A DNA stretch of 64,000 nucleotides from Pontederia crassipes. Taxonomy: Eukaryota; Streptophyta; Magnoliopsida; Commelinales; Pontederiaceae. Where the stretch lies: NCBI GenBank assembly GCA_030549335.1, contig CM060194.1, forward strand, positions 63,888,547 through 63,952,546, read 5' to 3'. Of the stretch, positions 23,421 to 32,425 are shown one piece after another. Each line of letters opens with the position of its first letter. The stretch's first letter is position 1. Under the pieces are notes generated by a model. That model was given only the letters and a program-made list of their open reading frames with translations, was not told the DNA's origin and searched no databases. The position numbers and the translations under genes are program-made.

Positions 23421-23890
23421 GTCGATATTTTTGACGAATTTTTTAACCGTCGCAAATCCGTTTGCGACGAGCGTTTTTTCGACGGATCGATTCCGACTGA
23501 AAAACCGTCGGTAATTGCATTACCGACGATTTTCGGACTGATTACCGACGGTCCAGCGTTTTTCTAGTAGTGATCGTCCTCCCATTTTGTGACTCACTTC
23601 AGTGAGCTCTTGTAAGTGTGTCCAGCAGGTTAAAAGGTAGTGAGAGAGAGAGTGTGTGTAGCAAGTAGTGTTACTTGTAAGAGTGTCCAACTTTGTGTGT
23701 GTGAGAGAAAATGATGGCAAGTGTCTTAGAACAGTGTGTTGTCTGTCGTGTGAGTGTAGAAGATATCTATGTGAGTGTGCTTTTAAGTGTCATGTGTTAG
23801 TGAGTGAGGCTGCAACTTAAGTGTTGTATTTTATATTACGCTATAGTCATTTATTAAGTGTTTTGTTAGTCTAAACAAATTCTCTACAAG

Positions 23891-23902
23891 TGATATCAGA
23901 GC
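23891..23902 (+). other. Primer-binding site of the copia-type element
   Basis: TGATATCAGAGC follows the LTR by 3 bp; it resembles the TGGTATCAGAGC site complementary to initiator tRNA-Met. Confidence 0.8.
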
Positions 23903-24188
23903 ATGTGGGCCCGTGGGGAGACTCTATCAGTTTGAAGTCTTGGAAGATCAAGTTACGCAGAGACTCTATCAGTTCGAGAACACGCACGAGGAAGTTCTGG
24001 GTGCAAGTGTACAATCTGGGATTGCGAGAAGTCTTGCAAGATTAAGATACGTGGAGACTCTGCCAGTTCGAGGTCGTGTAAAGTGAAGGCACGAGGAGGT
24101 TTTGCTGGTGCACAATATGAGATTGTGAAGTGTTCGACTCGGGGACTGCACTTACTTGGTTGATTACGTGGCATTCAACAAAGTCACC

Positions 24189-25473
24189 ATGGCGGATATT
24201 TTCGATATAGCAAGTGGAGTAAAAAAATTAAATAATCAAAATTATACTTATTGGAGGACATGCATAGAGTCTTACTTGCATGGGCAAGATTTATGGGATA
24301 TTGTCGGTGGGGCCGATACAATGACGCCTACGGATGCTGAAGCACGGAGGAAGTGGCGCATCAAAGCAGGCAAAGCTATGTTCATTCTGAAGAAGACGAT
24401 AGAGTAGGAGTTGTTGGAGCACGTTAATTAAGGACGCTGAGACACCTAAGGCTGCATGGGATGTGCTTGCTACACTATTCTCTAAGAAGAATGACGCTCG
24501 ACTTCAGTTGTTGGAGAATCAACTTATGACGGTATCGCAAGGCGATATGATGATTAGCCAATATTTCATGAAGGTAGAGCCTCTCTGCCGTGAAATATCT
24601 CAATCAAATCCTGATTCTAAAGTTAGTGATGCTAGAATGAGACGTATAATCATTCACGGCTTGAGACCCGAATATAGGGGGTTTATAGTTGCCATTCAAG
24701 GTTGGCTTACTCAACCAATCTTGTTAGAATTAGAAAATTTATTGACTAATCAGGAAGTGTTGGCTAAGCAAATGGCTGGAGTATCAATTAAGAATGAAGA
24801 GGAAGCACTCTTCTGCTCCAGAAGAAAAGGGCGAGCACAAGAACGTCAGCAAGGCTGGCAGAGGCGTGGGCGAGATAAAAGTTCACAATAAGGGGGACCT
24901 AATCAAGAATCAGATAAAGAAGAATAAGAAGAGAAGAGATCCTGTCAACAGCATAGTCGCTGCTACAATTGTGACAAGGAAAAACAAGAGAAGAGATCTC
25001 AGCGAAAAGAAGGTTGTTGCTACAATTGCGGTAAGAAAGGTCGCTTTGCCCGTGATTGTTGGCATAGACGTGAAGAAGGAAATGCAGTGACTTCTCATAA
25101 GAATGAAAGTGAAGAAGAGTGGGATTTTGAAGCATCCTTTGCTGTTGAGGAAGCTTCCATAGATCTTGCGCAAGAACGAGATCATGAAGAGGCAATGGAA
25201 TTTGCGATGTGTAGCATCGAGGAATATGAAGCTGGTTACGATAGTGAGAAAGAATGGGATATGCTAGCACTTTTGACGATAGAAGAAGATGAAGAGAAGT
25301 TTGACTTTATACATGAAGTTAACCAAGATGATTCCCATGAGACAAAAGTGACGTCAACGAAGGAGCTCAAAGAAGAGAACAAGGAAGTGAAGCTAGCAAT
25401 CAAAGAATGCTTAGAAGAATCAACTGATAAAGAAAGTGGTTCAAAATCACAAAGTTCTGTGAACGTGTGCTAA
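24189..25473 (+). pseudogene. Copia-type gag, broken
   Basis: The start MADIFDIASGVKKLNNQNYT at 24189 is followed by YWRTCIESYLHGQDLWDIV, the hallmark N-terminal region of copia gag (the DUF4219/UBN2 type). A TAG stop at 24405-24407 and a frame change separate this from the next part (24463-24891, LLENQLMTVSQGDMMISQYF). A zinc-knuckle-like CYNCGKKGRFARDC lies near 25022-25065; the usual His is Arg, so metal binding is doubtful. A similar but degraded CYNCDKEK lies about 60 bp before it, suggesting a local duplication. An acidic C-terminal part runs to 25473. The intact family packages element RNA. No pol follows. Confidence 0.75.
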
Positions 25474-25816
25474 AAGAATATCAATTCAAAGAATTAGAAG
25501 AAGAGTCTTCACCAGTTAGAAGGAGCATCAAACAAATGAAAGAAAATTCAAGGTACGATGACTTAGCTGTCAAAATTCTACAAGGCTTTGATGCATACGA
25601 TGAAGATGACATAAGCTCAAGGAAAAATGCGGATTTAGTTTTATGAGAACAAGTGCACAAGAAGAAGAATATTAAAGACTATTCGTTTGGAAGGTGCGCA
25701 AACGAATTTAACACTCAAGAATTCCCTTATAAGAATAGGCCTCACTCTCAAAGAATATTTCTTCCGACGAGTATGATTACTTTATAAAAAGACAGAGGAG
25801 GAAGAAGAGCAAGTCG

Positions 25817-25830
25817 AAGCTGAGGGGGAG
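25817..25830 (+). other. Polypurine tract
   Basis: GAAGCTGAGGGGGAG runs up to the next LTR start (TGTGAAGG at 25831), where plus-strand DNA synthesis would be primed. Confidence 0.8.
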
Positions 25831-26255
25831 TGTGAAGGTCAGCACCGACTTCATATTTTCTAGAGTTTTCTACAGCATTATAAATTTGTGGTCAAGAAAT
25901 ATAATCTATGTTGGTGGTGACATCTATAAATAGACATCATCCTCCCATTTTGTGACTCACTTCAGCGAGCTCTTGTAAGTGTGTCTAGCAGGTTAAAAGG
26001 TGGTGACAGAGAGAGAGAGAGAGAGTGCAGCAAGTAGTGTTACTTGTAAGAGTGCCCAACTTTGCGTGTGAGAGAAAATGATGGCAAGTGTCTTAGAACA
26101 GTGTGTTGTTTGTCATGTGAGTGTAGAAGATACCTATGTGAGTGTGCTTTTAAGTGTCATGTGTTAGTGAGTGAGGCTGCAACTTAAGTGTTGTATTTTA
26201 TATTACGCTATAGTCATTTAATAAGTGTTTTGTTAGTCTAAACAAATTCTCTACA
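25831..26255 (+). repeat. Second (complete) LTR of the copia-type element
   Basis: 425 bp, TGTGAAGG...CTCTACA. It has CATCATCC where the 5' LTR carries the CACTA element, giving the empty-site sequence. A GA-rich microsatellite at 26008-26026 is longer than in the 5' LTR. Confidence 0.85.
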
Positions 26256-26465
26256 AGTGATATCAGAGCATGTGGGTCCGTGGGGAGACTCTATCAATTT
26301 GAAGTCTTGGAAGATCAAGTTACGCGGAGACTCTATCAGTTCGAGAACACGCACGAGGAAGTTCTGGGTGCAAGTGTACAATCTGGGATAATGTACAACA
26401 ATAAACTTAAGTGTTGTATTTTATATTATGCTATAGTCATTTAAAGTGTTTTGTTATTCTCTACA
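26256..26465 (+). repeat. Duplicate leader plus truncated LTR end
   Basis: 26256 to about 26397 repeats the leader at 23888-24026, including the primer site. From about 26405 the sequence returns to the last ~60 bp of the LTR (CTTAAGTGTTGTATTTTATA...CTCTACA). It is followed directly by the target duplication CAAAT. Confidence 0.85.
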
Positions 26466-27093
26466 CAAATGGTTTTCACTTGGATAATGTCATTCTTGTT
26501 AAATAGTCCAATACAAAACATAGTTGGGGTTTGTTTTCCTAAAAAAATAAAGGATGGCATAAGATGAGTCCTAAGATTTGTTTAGAAAAATTGTTTATCA
26601 AACTAAACTAGTTAAAGGCAATTAATAAACATAAAAATCTTCAAACGTCATACAATCTAGAGTAGATGAAAGTGATTCCCCCTTGTAAAAGGAAAAAAAT
26701 CTCAAATATTATGTATATATATATAATTTTTTGGGTGAGATATCTTTATTGCTAAAGTACTAAAATATAGTTATTTTTTGAAAAAAAAAAGATGTTTACA
26801 AATATCCATGGAAATTTATTGCAAGTGATAGCCAACACATGCACACATATATATAAAGCTTACTATATTTGGATATTTCAAATAGATAGTCTTAGACTAA
26901 ATCCACAACAAAGTACTTTCATTGCTCCAGATCGACCATGCAGTGACACAGAAGATGTAGAACAAACATCCCACACCCATGGACCTTAGACGACACAGAC
27001 ACCAACTTAACACAGAGTGCCAAAGACCTGATCAGGATAGGCTACTACTATATATACTGCCATCTTAATTGCATCACCTTCCAGTTTCGTCCC

Positions 27094-29740
27094 TCAGTAC
27101 ATTGGTGACATATCTGGAGAGCGAAGAAGGTAGGAGACACACCACGTTTCGTCATCCATGTCATCAACTCCCATGCCATCCGTGCCGACGTCGTTGCAGC
27201 TTCCAAGTCCTGCGGGTTCTCCAAATGTTTCAGCTTGCAGACCGACGTTAGTTTCAGAAGGAGCTGAAGATGCTTTTCTGTTAGTGCTGGCAGTAGGAAG
27301 GCACCCATTCTTGAGCTGGAAGAATGGATCAGAGGCGCCATTGTTGGCTGTACCAGAGTTGGAAACACGGGCATTGTAGCGGGCTGTGATCGCGTCCCAA
27401 TCGATCATATCATAGATGCTTCTAGTTGGACTTCCAAAGGTGATGGGGGCAGTGATGCTCCTGATATCATGGATGCTCGGCTTGCGCCTCCTCATCGTAG
27501 GCTGCTCATGGCGGATTAGAAATTTCTGAGCGTGGCTTGCAACTTGAGTTGGAGTTTTTGTTTTGACAAACTCTCTAGCAATTCTCCTCCAGTCCCCTTT
27601 CCCGTAGATAGTCAGTCCAATCAGAAAACGCCTGCACATAATAAATAGAAGAATGCAAAAGTTAAATATAAAAAGTTGAGGTGCTGCTAATTTTACAACT
27701 ACATAGTCTACATAGTACTGAAAAGATCATGAATGATGTAGTCGAAAAAAAACATGAATATCAAACCATATATATCTTTTTCAGACGTCATGGGGACTAC
27801 TCATGAAGTTAATTGACTAGTAAATGTTGTAAGTTTTTATGTAAGATATTATATGGGGATAACATATATTGAGGTGTGGAATCAAAATATATATATTTAA
27901 CCATTTGGTAAGTACATTTTCAAATATAATTTAGGTAGTTTTATTATACATGCTTTGATTGTTACATCATGAAACTAGAATGGGCATATGCATTGGAAGA
28001 TCAAATAAAAAGGTGTGTATACTCATCTTCCTACATTTCAAAATTGGAAGCTTCACTTGAAGTATGCATAAAAGTCCTAATTAAAAATTTGGCTAAATAC
28101 TTTTCCTCATTAATGTTTCTACGTCTATATACAGACAAGGTAGACCGTACACCGTACGTATAATATGTACCGACAATTTAAAAAGGTAATAATTGTTTCT
28201 GACTAATTTGTCATTTATGAGATTGCTCGCAAAAGATCAATGCCCCAATAGGCATCAGGATTAAATCTTGTCGAATCAAACATAGTAATATAAGAAAATC
28301 CACTATGGATATACTTAATTATCACTTTAATATGCAATTTAAAAAGATCAACACATTTATTATATTGTGCATATGAGTTAGGTATATGAATGAGATAATT
28401 CCTTTGCTCTTCAATGCTAATGAAATTTTAAGGAGCAATCTTGGATATGCATCATTATAGCATTATATAAATTCATAGTGACCATGATGTAACAATAGTA
28501 AACATGATATAGAATGCAAATTTCTGGTAAAATGTTAATTTAAAATGTGAAAATATAAGCAAGAAGTTGTGAAAACTAATATAAATATTAAACTTATGCT
28601 TAAGCCCCTTAAAACTAAAGTATGAGAAGAATATATAAAATGGTTATATCTTTCAAGCCTTTAATTATATATTGACTTATTTCGTTAGATCCAATAATAT
28701 GGAGAAGCCATTCATGCGTATATAAAATAATAAAATGTCTACAAGCAAGTGTGCTGCATCAAAATCATACACAATATTAACCTGATACGTACTAAAGAAA
28801 AAAGATGCAGCCAATGCAAAATATAAAATGAGAAACCACTAAAGAATATGTAATCGTATTTTTTTGGAACAATGGGCAACCCGAAAGAAATTGCAAGAAA
28901 GACAAGTATGAACATGGATGCATGATTAATTGAAACAACAACAAAACTTGATATAGTAAGATCCAGTTAAAGAGCTTATTCTTTTATTTACTGAGAATTT
29001 ATTGGGACCTTACTAGGCATGATCTGTGACAATAAATTCTGTGCATGCACCAGATCCATGATGGATATTTCTTTGCAGAATTACAGCTACAAGATGAACA
29101 AGTAGATGGCATGAAATTACCTGTGCTCATGCTCAGTCCAGCCAGGAGCCTTTGTGGGTTTTTCTTGAGGGTCGCTCGCACCATTTTCTGGGGGAGCATT
29201 CAGTGCAACCTGCACATTAGCTGCAGGTTGCTTGTTCATGGCCTGATAATTGACCGCTTGATGAGCAGGCGATCTTATCAGGTCGTCGTCCAGGCCCCCA
29301 AACATCATGTTCATAGCCTGATAATTAACCGCCTGATGAGCAGGCGATCTTATCAGGTCGTCGTCCAGCCCCCCAAACCTCATTGGCATCTGCATCAGTG
29401 ACTCAGTGGATGGCAATACTATGTCGTTCTCCGTGAAAACATAACCGAGCTCAGGATTATGCTCTTGTACTTGAGGGATGTTAAAGTCAGCGCCATAGCC
29501 ATTAATGTAAGTATAATTATTCTCCATGATATTGATTTCAGTACTGGCGCCAGTGTCATGGCCGCCATCAAGAACGAGGACCATGACGTGGTCCCTTACC
29601 TGATCTAAGGTCTTGGTCGGCACTCCCGCGGCGAGATTCTCAAGCCAGTTGTTCTCGAAGAGGTCGGTCGCCGCGAGTGCTTCCTCGAACATCTTGATAT
29701 CGGTGTAGGACCACTCGTTGCTGTTGGCTGATGGATTCAT
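27094..29740 (-). CDS. DIVARICATA-like MYB-related transcription factor, copy 2, intact
   Basis: Exons are 29740-29121 and 27631-27094, joined across a GT-AG intron of 1489 bp; the CDS is 1158 nt, 385 residues. The start [10 protein letters not shown] (29740) is the first in-frame ATG and aligns with the ATG of copy 1. Residues about 10-58 form a divergent SANT repeat (W10, [19 protein letters not shown]). The second MYB repeat begins at W201 ([14 protein letters not shown]), has W221 (YGKGDWRRI) and ends SHAQKFLIR (residues 239-247), the signature of the plant SHAQKYF class, followed by RRKPSIHDI. The intron splits Arg207, inside this repeat. Residues 120-169 are a 25-residue unit repeated twice. 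The C-terminus ends [12 protein letters not shown]. Family members are nuclear DNA-binding regulators; no specific role can be read. Confidence 0.9.
29234..29383 (-). repeat. In-frame 75-bp tandem duplication inside MYB copy 2 exon 1
   Basis: Units 29309-29383 and 29234-29308 encode nearly the same 25 residues ([20 protein letters not shown] core). Copy 1 has this segment once, so the duplication followed the gene duplication. Confidence 0.9.
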
Positions 29741-29805
29741 GGCGATATCACTTGCTACACTCAAAGCTAACTAAACTCTCCTCCGCCTTCCGGAAGAGGA
29801 GCAAG

Positions 29806-29811
<6 letters not shown>

Positions 29812-29871
<60 letters not shown>
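29812..29871. repeat. (CT)n microsatellite in the 5' UTR region of MYB copy 2
   Basis: About 29 CT units between the ATG (29740) and the TATA box. Copy 1 has only about six at the same place, so the array expanded after duplication. CT/GA tracts are common in plant 5' leaders. Confidence 0.9.
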
Positions 29872-29875
<4 letters not shown>

Positions 29876-29941
29876 ACTCACTCTCACTCGCGAGTGTGAC
29901 GTGGAAGTGCGTTGTGGTTCAGGGATGCTGGAAACCGAGAC

Positions 29942-29950
29942 CTTATATAG
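29942..29950 (-). promoter_or_regulatory. TATA box of MYB copy 2
   Basis: CTATATAAGG on the minus strand, about 200 bp upstream of the ATG, conserved in copy 1. Confidence 0.7.
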
Positions 29951-29989
29951 GCGCGAGAGAGGGGGCCGGGAGACGGGTTTAGATATTGC

Positions 29990-31300
29990 ATAAGGTCGGT
30001 TGTTAGGGGATTAAAGATAAAAAGAGGGCCGTAATGGAGTGAGTAAAAAGCCTCAAGTTAAACTTCGCATTTTATAAATTTTATTGTGTGTGTGAGTAAG
30101 CTTATGCAGTGTCTCTTATGAATTTTGAAGAAAGATTAACAACGTTCATTATCATGAGAAAAGTAAGTGGGAAACGGAAAATTTGAGTAATTTTTCTACC
30201 TGGTTAATTGTTGTCATAAAAGATACACGAGGAATTTGTTAGTGAATTTTCTTAACTTTTTAGACAGTGGCAGGAATGCGTCAGGAGCCAATAAATTACG
30301 CAACAAGGAAGTTCACTGAATTTAAAATTATTGATTTGGGATTCGACTTAGATATCTTCTGAATTTCCTTATATGCATACACATTTAATATTAATAACTC
30401 AGAAACTTAACTTTTCACTGGAAAAAGAACGAGGGCTCGGACCAGAAGAAAACGAAAACCATTGGACGTGTTTTTATATTAATTAATGGTAATGGAAAAA
30501 AAGTAGTAAATGTTTTCAGTGATGCTATAGCCAAGACAAGACCAAGACCTAAGCAATACACAGGGTATCCTTTCAAATACAGTACAATCAAAAGTAAAAA
30601 GTTTCCTCCATTAGTTTACGAACAAACGTTTAAATATTCCTTACGCGATTCTGAAAACGTTGACACGTTAGTTTTCTGCTTCTTTTTTTCCTTTGTTTGC
30701 TTAACCTACACACTTCAGTGAAAGGGGAAAAACTATTGGACGCTGCACGCCACGAAGAGTTTGACCTCATAGAGGTTTAATGACCTAGGAGTATACAAGT
30801 GGAAAGCAGATGCTCGTAGTCATAACCAGGACAGCAAACGCAATATGGACAAACGCTAACAGCTGCTGGAGATGCTCGAGCGAACGCAGACCGCGGTTAA
30901 CATGGAAGAGGGGAAGCGAGAGAAACGAAGGCCACGTTTACTTGTGCACTCAGTCCATGTGTAGGGAATGCAGCCATGTCGGTCTGCATGCAATTCATGG
31001 CCATACTAAACGAGAAGCACGCATGCTCTTAGCTCGCTCGAAAGGTGCCAACGTCATCTGCCGGGCTTTATTAGTTGACTTCATATACATGAATTTAAAA
31101 TCGTAGTTAAACTCCATTGGCTTACATAATTAATTAGGAATTAGGACTGGACAAAGGTAGTTGTGTGTTTGTTTCCGGTGTGCTATTATTAGTGTTTAAG
31201 ACGAGGTGAAGTACAGAAGGATTAGGTTAAAAGTAGACGGAACCTGTCTCAGATGAGCTCCAGGAGGTGCACATGCAGATGGGGTGTGGAGAAGAGCTAT
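29990..31300. other. Upstream region of MYB copy 2, no gene seen
   Basis: Partly alignable with 18960-20180. Short open frames here have no conserved counterpart. Confidence 0.45.
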
Positions 31301-31309
31301 TAGTAGTGA

Positions 31310-31540
31310 GTTGCGTTAATGGGGTTCTGTCGTCTTGAGCTCTCTGGCTCTGGACGCACACCCCGCGTAACCCGTACGCTGGCTGTACTTGCTGCATGAA
31401 TGGCTTCTGTAGCTGCTTCCGATGGCCCCTTCTGCAAGGTGGATACCACCTGGTTTGCAGTGTCCCCAACCCCCTCTGCATGCACGTCGATTGCCTGAAG
31501 TGGAGCCATGCATGGAGATTTCCGAACTTGAATGCGCTTG
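31310..31540 (-). other. Conserved block upstream of MYB copy 2, possible gene remnant
   Basis: Homologue of 20150-20410. The minus-strand frame reads MAPLQAIDVHAEGVGDTANQ and then VRVTRGVRPEPESSRR before a stop. No family is recognised. Confidence 0.35.
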
Positions 31541-31560
31541 TGGATGTCAATGCATATAAT

Positions 31561-32425
31561 TCACAGTGAAATCACAACATCGTAAAAGTAAAGGATTAAC
31601 TGTTTTCTTTATTTGTTACATGTATTAACTAATTATATCATTTACAATGAGGTTCCCGGAATAAAATTTGTATTTTAACTAAGATATACTAATAGCTACA
31701 ATTGAGTAGTCTCCTTAAATACTATATGAATGTGAATTTGATAATTCCTAGGTGAACTTTGGATAATGTGACAATATGTAATTTCATGGCATTTATAGTT
31801 AATTTATATGTGAAAACGTTCATATATAGATTATTTCCCAAAGACCTTAGGCACAAAACACATTTCGATTTCTTTAACAATTCATCTTGCTTCGCGTAAA
31901 GCTAGATAATTTGAACCACAATGTAGTAACACAATGTAGTAAGTCTAATCATGTGGACCTAGGTACCAAAATAGGCATGAAAATAAATAGTTCTTTTATA
32001 GGAATAGCGCAAGGGAATCCAGTAATATCACAAAAATCAACAGCTTTCTATGGAGTGAAACAAATATGCATGATGCAGGTCTAGAAATTAGTTTCTAAAA
32101 TGCATTCATGGTGCAATATTGTCAATTTAGCATTCAGAAATACGATTAGCATGTGATACTAATTAACGAGTATGATCTCATGAATTTAGAAATAATAAAT
32201 TATTCCACTTCAGTGATTTTGGGTTATATAAAAATTGATAAAAAGAAATAGACGATTTGGCGAAAAAATATTGATTAATTAATTAATTTGCTGAATGACA
32301 ACTTCTTGAGATAAGATTAGGAGCATAACAACTTCTTGATGCCATTACGATCTTGAACATTATCTATCTTAAATTAGTTTTAGAGGTCTTTCTAATAATC
32401 TAATTAATAGATCATTAATCATCAA
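31561..32425. other. AT-rich intergenic sequence, no gene seen
   Basis: Nothing supportable; a 65-codon plus-strand frame at 31887 has no domain. Confidence 0.4.

Larger units (their letters stand above)
21921..23572. mobile_element. CACTA (En/Spm) element, 1.65 kb, non-autonomous
   Basis: The left end is CACTACAAGAAAATCGTG; the reverse complement of the right end is CACTACTAGAAAAACGC. The flanking triplets are both ATC (21918-21920, 23573-23575), the 3-bp duplication expected of CACTA elements. Both ends are packed with CGACGGT/ACCGTCG subterminal words in inverted orientation. There is no transposase; all long frames are compositional. It lies inside the copia LTR and is missing from the second LTR, so it came later. 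Confidence 0.93.
21813..23887 (+). repeat. 5' LTR of the copia-type element, split by CACTA
   Basis: Without the CACTA insertion and its target duplication it is about 420 bp, against 425 bp for the second LTR. It ends AAATTCTCTACA. Confidence 0.85.
21813..26465 (+). mobile_element. Non-autonomous copia-type LTR element with an extra 3' leader-LTR segment
   Basis: The left end TGTGAAGGTCAGC (21813) and right end CTCTACA (26465) are flanked by identical CAAAT (21808-21812 and 26466-26470). Order: 5' LTR (21813-23887, split by a CACTA element), initiator-Met-type primer site, gag remains, polypurine tract, complete LTR (25831-26255), then a second primer site and leader (26256 to about 26397), then a short LTR 3' end (about 26400-26465). 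The single outer target duplication shows that the LTR-internal-LTR-leader-LTR string is one unit. No protease, integrase or reverse transcriptase is present. Confidence 0.85.
26500..31560. repeat. Tandem duplication unit 2 (carries the intact MYB copy)
   Basis: Paralogous to 15625-20430, in the same orientation with the same gene order. Divergence is clear in introns and flanks. Confidence 0.8.

Noticed and set aside
22465-23567. Several overlapping open frames of 70-180 codons
   Set aside because: They lie in the GC-rich and subterminal repeats of the 1.65-kb CACTA and only repeat short motifs.
29731-29982. Plus-strand frame with a long Ser-Leu repeat
   Set aside because: It is the translation of the (CT)n microsatellite upstream of the MYB gene.
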